A stretch of 64,000 nt of DNA. Origin: Zantedeschia hybrid cultivar. Lineage: Eukaryota > Streptophyta > Magnoliopsida > Alismatales > Araceae. The stretch's first letter is position 1. The number at the start of each line of letters is the position of its first letter. A program made the position numbers and the translations under genes. The DNA lies in NCBI GenBank assembly GCA_030544215.1, contig JARZZO010000002.1, positions 74,283,150 to 74,347,149 on the forward strand, read 5' to 3'. Below are positions 12,575 through 22,274 of the stretch, in pieces. The notes under the pieces were generated by a model. The model made no database searches. It was not told the origin of the DNA and worked only from the letters and a program-made list of their open reading frames with translations.

Positions 12575-13087
12575 TGTTGGAAGCTAATGGTAGGCTCTTA
12601 CTCACACAAGGTGGAATTGTGGTGGAAATATGTAGAGAAGGTAGAAAACACAAAAGTTGAAGAAGACCTTTCAAAAGTGGATATTCTATTGATCATATGT
12701 GACTTCTTACATGAAAACAACTAACCACATGTATATATAGACTTTACATGAGCTTTCTAGATGGATAACTTTCTTAAAATGACTTTTAGACTCCCACTAA
12801 CTAAGGCTCCAAGGTGGAACACGAAAATCTCCTCATTACATGAATGGGAGTTACACTTGGGTGGTTACAAAAGACTCTTCAACTCCTATTAATGACCATT
12901 ACATGACTCTCCACCTCTCTTGCATTCTTAACTCAAATGAAGGTTACAAGAGTTACAAGAGAAACCCAAAAGATACCATAACCTCTAAATAATAAATGAC
13001 CCATTTTTTCCTCTCTAACTCATAACATAAGAAACTCTTTACATAATTATAAGGAGATCCCCATGAAATTAAGTTTATTTCACAACA
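12575..13087 (-). repeat. Copia-1 5' LTR
   Basis: This 513-bp LTR opens (plus strand) with TGTTGGAAGC and closes with TTTCACAACA. On the minus strand a TATATATA at about 12739-12732 is the likely promoter box. Its outer edge is 50 bp from the stop codon of the membrane-protein pseudogene at 13137. Confidence 0.95.
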
Positions 13088-13136
13088 GTTTTGTCCCCGA
13101 GAAGAGGAAGTAGTGGCGTCGGAGATGGATTCAGTT

Positions 13137-15500
13137 TTACCGCTCCAGATCTGCTGCGTCGCCTTCGGTGGCCCTCCTCGATGGCCAGGAGTCTATGCTT
13201 TCCCTGCCCCCTTGCAGATACAGGGGCTCCTCTTCCACCCTTCTGGTTTCCAGGAAGTCCAGTAGCTCCCTGGACTCCCCAAGCGCCGCTGCGGCAGCCC
13301 GGACTCTTTCCTCCCTCACTTCAGGTCCGCTGCAGAAGCATTCCATGTGTACCGCGCGCGGCAGGTTGGTGAGGCAAGCGCCCAGTACGTCGGCGATCGC
13401 CCCGGACAGCCAGTTGAAGAGGGCCCAGGGGAGCACATCTTCCCCAACTCCAATGGCCGCCCGGATGGCCTGGGCCATGCTATGCATGCAGTTCCCGGCC
13501 AATACCCTGGGAGGCCATTCCATGGGGTCGGTTTGCCCGCCATCCTAACCTCTGCTAGCTTCCTGCCAGGCGCAGTCCCTTCCCATATTCTCCAGATCCT
13601 CCAGGATGGCAAGGGGCCTTGTCCCGAGCGCCCGCGTACGCAGGCGCTTGCCAAACCACTGGCCGTACAGGTAGACCGTCTCCCACAAGACGTCCGCCGC
13701 CACCTGCGCGTTCACCAGCCCTTTTGTGTCGAGGTGCTTGTCGACCAGGCGAACGTATCTGAGGTCTTGGCGCACGTTGCGCCGCAGCGAATTCACCACG
13801 GGTTCTTCGATTTCCGAGATGGCCAAGGCGATGCTTACTAGGGTCACGACGGGCAGAGACCAACAGTTGGAGAACTCTCTGTCTGGGTACATCAAGCTGG
13901 ACCTGCTGATGTCGCAGTCGCCTATTTTCACAAAGCCGGCAGAACTAAGGGTTCGTAAGAGCTCCTCAAGCTGTTCCGGCCGCCTGTTATGGCCCTTCTT
14001 GATCAGTTTCTGAGAGTTCCGGCGCCCACTCCTCATGATCAGCTGCACCAGCTGCCGCTCCCCCTCCAGATGTAACACGAACCTGCTGAGTTCCTCCCAA
14101 TCCGGATCAGCGCCTGCCCCCCCCCATTTATGGTTATGGCCTCCGGGTCTCCGCACCGAGACCACCTCAAGATTACTGAAGGCCGCATCATCGGCAATCG
14201 CTTGATATGGTAGAAGCAGCTGGCAAGCCACAGAGAGAGCAGGCGGACTAACTTGCTGGCAATGACAACCGCCGCCTGCACCACTATCACCGCGGCTAGG
14301 ACCAGGTTTCTCAGCCTGTGCACGACGTTCCTGACGCGGATCGAGTGTGGCAGCGGAGACTCCTTCCACTCCTTCAGCTTCTGAACCCAGTACTCCTCGA
14401 CCGTGAGCTCCTTTTTGATGTTCCACAACCCACCCTGCTCAGGGTCTCGGAAATTGATAGCGCTAAGGCACCTCCACGCTGGGGCCACGGTGCCCAGCAA
14501 GATGGCCACGGCCTGGGAGACGAACACCACCGTGGTAGACCACTTGTAGTCAGAATTCCCATCGCAAAAGCTCGATGACTCCTCGAGGAAAGATCTCACA
14601 GTGGCTTCGATCAGCCCGATGGCGCTAAGAAGACAGAACGCTCCAGAAGCATTGCTGGTCGCGGAGCGCCCCAGCACGTACTGCGGGCTGCAAGTATGAG
14701 CCATCAACCAGTACTTGTCTACGGATCTGTGCAGGAACCCAACTGTAATCGTCTCGGGTGATTCTTGCTCTGAATCTATGGAATTGTACTTCCGTTCCAG
14801 GTAACCTTTCATAGTTGAAACGGTGAGGGCAGAAGAGAACGTAATTGCTAGCAAAGCCAGCATGAAGGAGAGAAGGATGATATGCTCGCGCCGAAATGCG
14901 TAGATCACGCCGGTGGTCATCTCCGCGACTATGTTGGCAATGACGGTGATCACCAGAATCGCGAGAGCAAAGGTATTGGAGAAGACGTTCTCCGTCACCC
15001 CAAGAGACGGCATGATGTTGCCCGTCACGATGCAGACGAGGACGGCGCCGCTGAGCTTGGCGAGCTGGTCCCAGCGACCGGGCATGTTGGTGTTGAGGTC
15101 GACAGGGAGCTTCACGGCGACGCCCAACAGGGTGAGAGTGGCGGCGGTGGCGGAAGCCTTCGACCAAGTCCATGGCCATCAGGATTGCGCACGCCAGCGA
15201 GAACAGCGCGACATAGAGGCCGATCAACGGCAGCGGCCTGCTGAAGTCCGCGTCATTGAGGCTGCCGTCGGCGTTGCAGCCGTGCATCCTGGTGTGCGAG
15301 AGCTGGAATGCCTTACGGTTCCTTCCTTCCCAATGCTCCTCTTCTCTGGTATGAAGCAGTTCAGTTTTATGGCCCTTCCAGCTCAGAAGCTGGTGAGGAG
15401 CGGATGCACCGGGCTGCGATGCCACTAGCGCTAAGTTGGAATTGTCTCGTGGTTTAAACAAATTAAAGAAGAGGTCAGCTGGGTAGATGTAGCGTCCCAC
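13137..15500 (-). pseudogene. Broken gene for an uncharacterised plant multi-spanning membrane protein
   Basis: The pieces read leftward from 15500 (or from the more family-like Met at 15287, MHGCNADGSL) to 13137. Frame 1 carries PLPLIGLYVALFSLACA, the first membrane span. The frame changes near 15150, apparently with loss of about a dozen codons, and continues with KLPVDLNTNMPGRWDQLAKL and about seven further spans to about 14140. It changes again in a run of nine C at about 14118-14126, continues with LSRFVLHLEGE, and has a TAG at 13547-13545 before WPPRVLAGN and LGACLTNLP. I know this layout from angiosperm hypothetical plasma-membrane proteins without assigned function. The GC-rich sequence contrasts with its surroundings. 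The poly-C slip could be an assembly error, but the other two lesions stand. Confidence 0.8.
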
Positions 15501-16611
15501 TCTGGGGAGGGTGTGTGTATGTCTGTCTCAATTGGTTTCCATTTAAATCTTCACAACTAATCCCCGCACGCGATCGCAGGCTGGCGAGTGTGCAGTAAGT
15601 CGTTCTCAATAAGTGTTTAGATTGGAGTCTAATAATACTGAGAAAAAGAGAGAGATCAAACATTACAAAATTAGTCAACAGTACTGAGGAGAGAGGGACT
15701 GGACTCCGGTCCAAAACTCTCCTCATATGAACTCTCAATGACACTTTTCCTCTGAGCACTGTTTTGGAAAAGCAGAAAGACTTATCATCCACGTATTTGT
15801 CATAAACTTGTTTCTGAACCCCCTATAATTTTTAAACTCTCCTTAAAAAATCTCTGCAGTTAACAACCAAAAAAAAACAATATTCACGAAATACTCCTTC
15901 AATGTATCAGAATATATGAGAAATATTCTGTGAATATTCTTACAATATTCTTTTATTAGTGGTTGCTAACTAGAGGGACTTTTTGTGAGAGTTAATATCA
16001 AAAGATTGAAGAGATCGGAAAATTAAAAAAACTGTTAACTAAAATAATGTAAATGCGTTTATGATAAATTCAAGAAGAGTTTCTAAAAGCCAACTCCAAG
16101 ATAGAATTATGGAGAACGTGGTTAGATAGAAGTTTCTAGTTTTATACAAAATTCGCGTGAGTCTACCAAACTAAATTAAGTCATCGTTACAGAGAAATTT
16201 ATAATAAAACTTAAACACGTTTCTTAATTTCGTCTAAACAGGTCCTCACCTTAAGATTTAAGAAGCCAATTCATTGCAGGTGCAGTGCACTCTGCGCCTC
16301 TCAACGATGCCATTATACATTGGGTCGGCATGGTCTCGGTCAACTGGGTTGGGTGCTCTGGATGGACCCATATTTAAAATGAGTAGCGTCTAAATTTATA
16401 AATTAGACTCAATAAAGTCAATGGGTAAATAGATAAATGGGTTAGATATTGGTTCTATTTTTTAATTTCTTTACATTGAAAGATAAATGAGCTTAAGAAA
16501 GAACATATTTAGCTTAAGTTTTAACATACTTGATAAATGAGTTCAATTTCATACCCAAATTCACAAAAATCTGGCTATGAATTTATGTAAGACTATAGGC
16601 ATCATAATTAT
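15501..16611. other. Intergenic, no gene; holds family 2 repeat copy 2
   Basis: This is the 5' side of the membrane-protein pseudogene. No clear promoter can be assigned. The stretch 15820-16060 is listed separately as a repeat. A GGGTTGGG and GGACCCA patch near 16320-16370 is low-complexity monocot-like sequence. The last five bases, ATTAT (16607-16611), are the left target duplication of the next element. Confidence 0.6.
15820..16060. repeat. Foldback repeat, family 2, copy 2 (inverted relative to 5255)
   Basis: TAGAGGGACTTTTTGTGAG and GTGAATATTCT resemble, in reverse orientation, the middle of 5255-5575. AACTCTCC on the left and GAGAGTT on the right suggest short inverted arms. It is non-coding, and its boundaries are approximate. 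Confidence 0.4.
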
Positions 16612-17436
16612 TGAAGTAGCCGAAGCTATCACGACCGGATTCCGAAGCCGGAATCCGAAGAGAGGGATCCGGTGCTGGGTCGAGGCGAAACCGGGAGTCC
16701 GAAGGCTGGCTCGCTCCGTGAAGTCGGGGCCGAAGCTCCTTCGGCGGACGAAGGGGCGGCGCGAGACCGAGTCTCGCACGGTGTCGAGACCAGGGAGAGG
16801 AGTCCGAGGTCGGCGGCCGAGACCGACTCGGGAAGGTCGGCAACGATTCGAACCGAGCTCCTGCAGGAGGGGAAGAAGAAGAAAACCGGTCAGTAGGAGT
16901 CCCCGGGTTCGGCCCTGGGGAACCCCCTCCGACGGTCAAGTTAGCTCCTGAAGAAGATTCGATTCAGAAGGCAAAGAGAGTAGCTTTAATGCTTTTTGGA
17001 CCGTAGTCCTTAAGGGTCTCGGAGGCTTGAGGAAGCATCCCTTTGGCAATAAATAGCGATGTATTTATAGCAAAGGATAGAGGATGGTTAACGGTGGCAG
17101 CCGATATAGGACTAAATGCGGGCTTACCGATAAACCGCCATAGTGTCTGATCCGCCACCGGAGTGGGCCGGACTCGGCCACCGGGCCGAAGGGGGTTGGG
17201 CCGCTGATGGGCCGAAGCCTGTTGGGCCCTGGGCTACCGCGCTGCTCCCGGGCGGTAGGCTGGTGGGCCGCTGACGGGCTGAAGCCTGTTGGGCGGGAGC
17301 GACGGTGCCGCTTATGGGCCGAAGGCTGTTGGGCCGCTGATGGGCCGAAGGCTCCCTGAGGGCCTTGTACTGCTGCTGCTGGGCTGAACGGGGTTTGGAC
17401 TTGTTTTAATGGGCCGAATCGGATTCTGCCTCATCA
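16612..17436 (-). repeat. Tat-like element 3' LTR (825 bp)
   Basis: The plus-strand ends are TGAAGTAGCC and GCCTCATCA. It aligns with 20436-21330 at about 98%, with about 18 substitutions by my count, but lacks one block of about 47 bp (after 16680) and one of about 21 bp (near 16775), which accounts for the 70-bp length difference. The stretch 17160-17400 is rich in GGGCCG and GGGCCGAAG words. Confidence 0.95.
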
Positions 17437-17450
17437 CATAGCCCCCCACT
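17437..17450 (-). promoter_or_regulatory. Polypurine tract of the Tat-like element
   Basis: On the minus strand AGTGGGGGGCTATG directly precedes the 3' LTR, which starts TGATGAGGC. This is where plus-strand DNA synthesis is primed in LTR elements. Confidence 0.85.
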
Positions 17451-17780
17451 CTTGCCTTCCTCAGTTCTGAGATGGCGAGAGTAAAATCCGAAGCCTCCTC
17501 GGGGGAGTAATACGGTATGTGCTTCGTTTGAAAACCTTTGCTTTGTAGAAAAAGCTGCTTTAGGTCGGCCGAGGGCTGTTGGCAAACAGCTTCGTCTGAG
17601 GCCGGGACCCTGTCGGAGATACCTTCGTCTCAGGCCGAGACTTGATGTACATATAGAAATGATCTCCGTTTGCTTGCTTCATGACATGTCTTTTGAGTAG
17701 ATAGCCGAATGTCGATTATGTATGTGGCCGAAGCCATGCCGCTCCCGATCGATATGGGTTACCTGCGGGCTTAGAAGAAG
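17451..17780 (-). other. Tat-like element, interior next to the 3' LTR
   Basis: The sequence is GC-rich, without coding capacity, between the polypurine tract and the first clear 120-bp repeat. Near 17735-17780 it already contains a degenerate repeat unit (CCGCTCCCGATCGATATGGG). Confidence 0.6.
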
Positions 17781-18852
17781 CATGCCGCTTCCCGATCGGT
17801 AAGGGTTATTTGCGGACTTAAATATACCTTGCCGCTTCCCGATCCGGTATACGTGGCCGAAGCAACCCTCGGATCAGGTTACCCGCGGACTTAGAAGAAC
17901 CATGCCGCTTCCCGATCGGTACGGGTTATTTGCAGACTTAAATATACCTTGACGCTTCCCGATCCGGTATACGTGGCCGAAGCCACCCTCGGATCAGGTT
18001 ACCCGCGGACTTAGAAGAACCATGCCGCTTCCCGATCGGTACGGGTTATTTGCGGACTTAAATATACCTGGCCGCTTCCCGATCCGGTATACGTGGCCGA
18101 AGCCACCCTCAGATCAGGTTACCCGCGGACTTAGAAGAACCATGCCGCTTCCCGATCGGTACGGGTTATTTGCGGACTTAAATATACCTGGCCGCTTCCC
18201 GATCCGGTATACGTGGCCGAACCCACCCTCGGATCAGGTTACCCGCGGACTTAGAAGAACCATGCCGCTTCCCGATCGGTACGGGTTATTTGCGGACTTA
18301 AATATACCTTGCCGCTTCCCGATCCGGTATACGTGGCCGAAGCCACCCTCGGATCAGGTTACCCGCGGACTTAGAAGAACTAGGCCGCTTCCCGATCGGT
18401 ACGGGTTATTTGCGGACTTAAATATACCTGGCCGCTCCCCGATCCGGTATACGTGGCCGAAGCCACCCTCGGATCAGGTTACCCGCAGACTTATAAGAAC
18501 CATGCCGCTTCCCGATCGGTACGGGTTATTTGCGGACTTAAATATACCTTGCCGCTTCCCGATCCGGTATACGTGGCCGAACCCACCCTCGGATCAGGTT
18601 ACCCGCGGACTTAGAAGAACCAGGCCGCTTCCCGATCGGTACGGGTTATTTGCGGACTTAAATATACCTGGCCGCTCCCCGATCCGGTATACGTGGCCGA
18701 AGCCACCCTCGGATCAGGTTACCCGCGGACTTAGAAGAACCATGCCGCTTCCCGATCGGTACGGGTTATTTGCGGACTTAAATATACCTAGCCGCTTCCC
18801 GATCCGGTATACGTGGCCGAAGCCACCCTCGGATCAGGTTACCCGCGGACTT
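17781..18852. repeat. 120-bp tandem array, about 9 units
   Basis: Units begin with CATGCCGCTTCCCGATCGGT at 17780, then every 120 bp through 18740, and are more than 95% alike. Each unit is a fused pair: a 46-bp part and a 74-bp part, both starting around GCCGCTTCCCGATC and both ending around GCGGACTTA. Because 120 is divisible by three, a plus-strand reading frame stays open for 277 codons with a 40-residue repeat. That is a by-product of the period and not evidence of a gene. The array lies in the 3' part of the Tat-like element. Confidence 0.95.
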
Positions 18853-19446
18853 TGAGAGAATACAATGCCGCTCCCGGTACGGTTTGCATGGCCGAGGCCA
18901 CTCCCGGTACGGTTTACACGGACTTAGAGAAAATACCATGCCGCGTCCTGATCCGGATTACATGGCCGAAGCCATTCGTCGGATCGAAGGACCCGCGGAC
19001 TTTGAGAGAAATCTGTGCCGCTTTGATTCGGTACGCATGGCCGGAGCCACTCCGAATCAGGTTGCCGCGGACTTTAGCTGAGAAATCCGTGCCGCTCTGA
19101 TTCGGTACGCATGGCCGGAGCCACTCTGAATCAGGTTGCTGGGGACTTTAGCTGAGAAATCCGTGCCGCTCTGATTCGGTACGCATGGCCGGAGCCACTC
19201 CGAATCAGGTTGCTGCGGACTTTAGCTGAGAAATCCGTGCCGCTCTGATTCGGTACGCATGGCCGGAGCCACTCCGAATCAGGTTGCCGCGGACTTTAGC
19301 TGAGAAATCCGTGCCGCTCTGATTCGGTACGCATGGCCGGAGCCACTCCGAATCAGGTTGTTGCGGACTTTAGCTGAGAAATCCGTGCCGCTCTGATTCG
19401 GTACGCATGGCCGGAGCCACTCCGAATCAGGTTGCTGCGGACTTTT
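18853..19446. repeat. 74-bp tandem array, about 8 units
   Basis: Six near-identical units start GTGCCGCTCTGATTCGGTAC at 19015, 19089, 19163, 19237, 19311 and 19385 (the last is incomplete). Two degenerate units at about 18866 and 18940 bridge to the 120-bp array. The 74-bp unit is clearly related to the 74-bp part of the 120-bp unit: both have CCGCT, GGTA, TGGCCG, GCCAC, ATCAGGTT and GCGGACTT in the same order. Confidence 0.95.
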
Positions 19447-19710
19447 ACGAATTATTGCTCAGACACTTTTCAAAGAACAGACTTTCTTTATGTCTCCTGG
19501 ATAAATTCCAGGTTAATTTACATGAAGTGCCGAAGGTACCCCGTATTTTAGACAAGGGGGATGCGTGTCGGAGGGGTCACTAATCCGTGAGCCCCTCGGT
19601 CGCTTCCGTTTACACACTCCAGTCGTTCTTAGAGGTATGGCAGGGGAACTCTTCGGATGTTTGCCTTCCTGCTCCGAGGTCCCCCGGTCGCGCCTCTGTT
19701 GAGGCTATCC
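19447..19710 (-). other. Tat-like element, spacer between gag relic and repeats
   Basis: No coding sequence for protease or reverse transcriptase is present. All pol domains expected between gag and the 3' region are absent. Confidence 0.7.
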
Positions 19711-20400
19711 CTACCGGTATAGCGGCAGTTGGCCCTCTCTGACGAGGCGATCTATCTCCTCCCGAAGTTGCCGGCATTCATCAGTCGTATGGCCGGTCTC
19801 CTGATGGTATTCACAATATTTGCTAGGGTCCCTTCGGCGAAGATCAGTTTTTATGCGTTGAGGCTGCCGGAGCATTTGCTTTACCTCCGTAAGCATTTGG
19901 GAAGGGGGAGCAGGTAGCGGTAGGTGCCGCGGCTGCGGACCCTGTCGCTTGCCTCGGTCCCGCTCCTTCCAACATCGCCTTCGTGGAGGTTCCTGATTTA
20001 CAAGTGGTGGGCGAGCTGCCCGAAGGGCAGGCGGTGCCGAGGGCTCGTCGTTCACCGAAACGGCCTCGTCGACGAAGGCTTGCGAAGATGCTGGCCGAGG
20101 CTCCTCGTTCCGTACAGGGCGAAAGGGAGATGCCTGATGGGGGAGTTGGCTCAAGACCCCCATGTACTGGGCCATGGCAGATACCATGTTTGCCAAAGAT
20201 GTGACAGTGGCAGTCAGTGCGGTCATTTGTTGCTGAAGTTCCTTTATCCGATTATCTTCAGCTGTGGACCCTGGCATGACTAGCCAAGCCGCGCTCGAGG
20301 GGGCGGATGGAGTGCCTCCTGAGGGTAGTAGTTGTGACGAGACTTCCCGTGCCTCCGCTTCGTTCTGTCCGGACCGTCGGGTAACAGTTTGTTGAGACAT
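19711..20400 (-). pseudogene. Tat-like gag relic, central gag domain deleted
   Basis: The frame opens with MSQQTVTRRSGQNEAEAREV at 20400, just inside the 5' LTR, and runs 229 codons to a stop at 19711. The frame is also open upstream into the LTR, but the post-primer-site ATG is the natural start. An alpha-helical stretch (RIKELQQQMTALTATVTSLA) sits near residues 50-70. It then jumps, through a charged region, to KYCEYHQETGHTTDECRQLR near the end, a CCHC-like knuckle. The conserved capsid-like gag domain that should lie between is missing, so the product would not assemble a normal particle. Confidence 0.8.
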
Positions 20401-20415
20401 GACTTGTTTGTTTGT

Positions 20416-20433
20416 TTCCCACAGACGGCGCCA
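20416..20433 (-). promoter_or_regulatory. Primer-binding site of the Tat-like element
   Basis: On the minus strand TGGCGCCGTCTGTGGGAA starts two bases inside the 5' LTR. TGGCGCC openings are common in plant gypsy primer sites; I do not assign the exact tRNA. Confidence 0.85.
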
Positions 20434-20435
20434 CG

Positions 20436-21330
20436 TGAAGTAGCCGAAGCTATTACGACCGGATTCCAAAGCCGGAATCCGAAGAGAGGGATCCGGTGCT
20501 GGGTCGGATCGGTGTTCGGGGGCCCGACGGGGATCCGGAAGACGAAGGACGCAGAGGCGAAGCCGGGAGTCCGAAGGCTGGCTCGCTCCGAGAAGTCGGG
20601 GCCGAAGCTCCTTCGGCGGACGAAGGGGCGGCGCGAGACCGAGTCTCCTCCGTCGCAGGGCAGCCGGCGCACGGCGTCGAGACCAGGGAGAGGAGTCCGA
20701 GGTCGGCGGCCGAGACCGACTCGGAAAGGTCGGCGACGATTCGAACCGAGCTCCTGCAGGAGGGGAAGAAGAAGAAAACCGGTCAGTAGGAGTCCCCGGG
20801 TTCGGCCCTGGGGAACCCCCTCCGACGGTCAAGTTAGCTCCTGAAGAAGATTCGATTCAGAAGGCAAAGAAAGTAGCTTTAATGTTTTTTGGACCGTAGT
20901 CCTTAAGGGTCTCGGAGGCTTGAGGAAGCATCCCTTTGGCAATAAATAGCGGTGTATTTATAGCAAAGGATAGAGGATGGTTAACGGTGGCAGCCGATAT
21001 AGGACTAAATGCGGGCTTACCGATAAACCGCCATAGTGCCTGATCCGCCACCGGAGTGGGCCGGACTCGGCCACCGGGCCGAAGGGGGTTGGGCCGCTGA
21101 TGGGCCGAAGCCTATTGGGCCCTGGGCTACCGCACTGCTCCCGGGCCGTAGGCTGGTGGGCCGCTGACGGGCTGAAGCCTGTTGGACCGGGAGCGACGGT
21201 GCCGCTTATGGGCCGAAGGCTGTTGGACCGCTGATGGGCCGAAGGCTCCCTGAGGGCCTTGTACTGCTGCTGCTGGGCTGAACGGGGTTTGGGCTTGTTT
21301 TAATGGGCCGAATCGGATTCTGCCTCATCA
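20436..21330 (-). repeat. Tat-like element 5' LTR (895 bp)
   Basis: This is the longer of the two LTRs, retaining the two blocks missing from the other copy. On the minus strand it starts TGATGAGGC and ends GCTACTTCA. It is followed on the plus strand by the ATTAT target duplication. Confidence 0.95.
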
Positions 21331-21335
21331 ATTAT

Positions 21336-21739
21336 TGTTGGATAAACGGACATAGCCTCATCAAACGCTGCTGAAGCGCCGTTGGACGGCATCAGTTGCT
21401 GGAGAAGGAAGCAAGGACCAGACCTTTTTTTTTTAATTCAAGGACCAGGCTCTATCGTCATGAAAATAGGGGTGTCGATGAGATGGGTATGTATTGACCC
21501 GCCTTGAGGCACACCTAATAGGGTGTTTTAATATATAAATTTGTAATGAAATTATAATAAAAAGGGTGTTTGGTGACATTGTCAAGACATGTTTTGATAA
21601 CACCTTCACTCACAAAAATAAGATAAAAATAACTCCCTCTCCCCCCCCCCATTCGTCTCAGATTTGCCCCACTCATCCCCTCGCTGCCAGCCGCCGCTCG
21701 CCCCTGATCAATACGAGAGAGAGAGAGAGCATGCCTGGT
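21336..21739. other. Region after the NPC fragment; no coding exon seen
   Basis: On the minus strand this follows the NPC first-exon relic and may be former intron. It contains a GA/CT run (about 21716-21730), a C run at 21645-21654 and AT-rich DNA with AGGGTGTTT words at about 21521 and 21564. No further NPC exon is recognisable. Confidence 0.5.
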
Positions 21740-22158
21740 GACGTTGCCGGTGGCGCCGTGGGAGGTTGCGGAGTGGACGAAGAGGTGATTGGGCTGGGTG
21801 GACATAGGCACGGACGCGAACCACCTGCCGCACACGGCGAATTGCTGGACCAGCTCCGCGTAGACCGCCACCATCTCCGGCGGGAACCCGTTCATGACGT
21901 CCCTCGACATGTTGGCGTTGGCGCCGCCATCCTCCATAGACGTGGCATGCTGGGCGAATCCGTTCGTGGGGGCCGGCGACGCAGAGCTGTCGTCGGAGCC
22001 GAACATCTGCTCCCGGATGGCCTGGAAGGAATGGCCCGGGTCGGGGTTACTGTGCTTCGTCTCTGAAGAAGGCCCGGGGCGAGGCCGGGTCGGTGGTGTT
22101 AAGGGGGTTCCACTAGCTCCTCGTCACCCCATCGATGGCCAGGTTCAGCCGCTTCATC
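21740..22158 (-). pseudogene. NPC: Non-specific phospholipase C (NPC), first-exon fragment, downstream part
   Basis: Reading leftward from 22158, the translation matches the plant NPC (phosphoesterase) family: MKRLNLAIDGV, a stop in place of a residue before WNPLNTTDP, a frameshift near 22080, then NPDPGHSFQAIREQMFGSDD, VYAELVQQFAVCGRWFASVP and STQPNHLFVHSATSHGAT. NPCs hydrolyse phospholipids to diacylglycerol and a phosphorylated head group in plants. Only about a quarter of a normal protein of about 500 residues is here. The missing upstream sequence (HMLGW) lies 10 kb away at 32342, because Copia-2 is inserted at this codon boundary. Confidence 0.9.
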
Positions 22159-22274
22159 TGTTAGAATGAGATAACTATCAATTTCAAATAATAGGAGGGA
22201 TAAACACACGAGAGTTGGTCTCCCACGATTCCTAATATTTCGGAGGCGGTTTCGAAGAAGGGACGGAGATGGTT
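22159..22274 (+). repeat. Copia-2 5' LTR, first part
   Basis: It starts TGTTAGAATG and matches 32097-32212 with about 13 differences. It is interrupted after TGGTT (22270-22274), which recurs at 26063-26067 as the target duplication of the nested insertion. Confidence 0.95.

Larger units (their letters stand above)
8144..13087 (-). mobile_element. Copia-1: full-length Ty1/copia LTR retrotransposon, minus strand
   Basis: The 4,944-bp element has two 513-bp LTRs, a tRNA-Met-type primer-binding site, gag with a CCHC knuckle, protease, integrase, reverse transcriptase and RNase H in the copia order, all read leftward. Its termini are TGTTG/CAACA at the plus-strand right LTR; the left copy ends CAATA. 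I count about 10 differences between the LTRs (about 2%). The gag-pol frame carries four nonsense codons and two frameshifts, so it cannot act on its own. No clear 5-bp target duplication is visible (ATCTT versus GTTTT), suggesting later change or recombination at one edge. The copia lineage was not determined. Confidence 0.95.
16612..21330 (-). mobile_element. Non-autonomous Ty3/gypsy element (Tat-like) with internal satellite repeats
   Basis: The 4,719-bp element has LTRs at 16612-17436 and 20436-21330 and a perfect ATTAT target duplication (16607-16611, 21331-21335). A primer-binding site and a polypurine tract both show leftward transcription. The interior (3.0 kb) holds a deleted gag relic and no protease, reverse transcriptase, RNase H or integrase. 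About 1.7 kb is tandem repeats. A gag ending in a KYCEYH...GHTTDEC knuckle and tandem repeats near the 3' end are known from the Tat/Ogre lineage, so I assign it there with moderate confidence. It would need enzymes from a relative to move. Confidence 0.93.

Noticed and set aside
8139..13092. Target-site duplication of Copia-1
   Set aside because: ATCTT and GTTTT differ; a shared TTTGT a few bases further out is not adjacent to the LTR ends and is probably chance.
13168..15428. Several plus-strand frames of 80-170 codons across 13.1-15.4 kb
   Set aside because: They are antisense shadows of the GC-rich membrane-protein pseudogene, whose minus-strand reading shows membrane spans and family motifs.
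18022..18855. 277-codon plus-strand open frame with a 40-residue repeat
   Set aside because: It is the translation of a 120-bp tandem repeat inside a retroelement, antisense to the element. No start context, domain or codon bias.
17781..19446. CRISPR-like array
   Set aside because: Units are contiguous without unique spacers and the context is a plant LTR element.
16577..20844. Open frames of 120-370 codons running through the Tat-like LTRs
   Set aside because: The LTRs are GC-rich and stop-poor. Only the part after the primer-binding site (20400-19711) has gag features.
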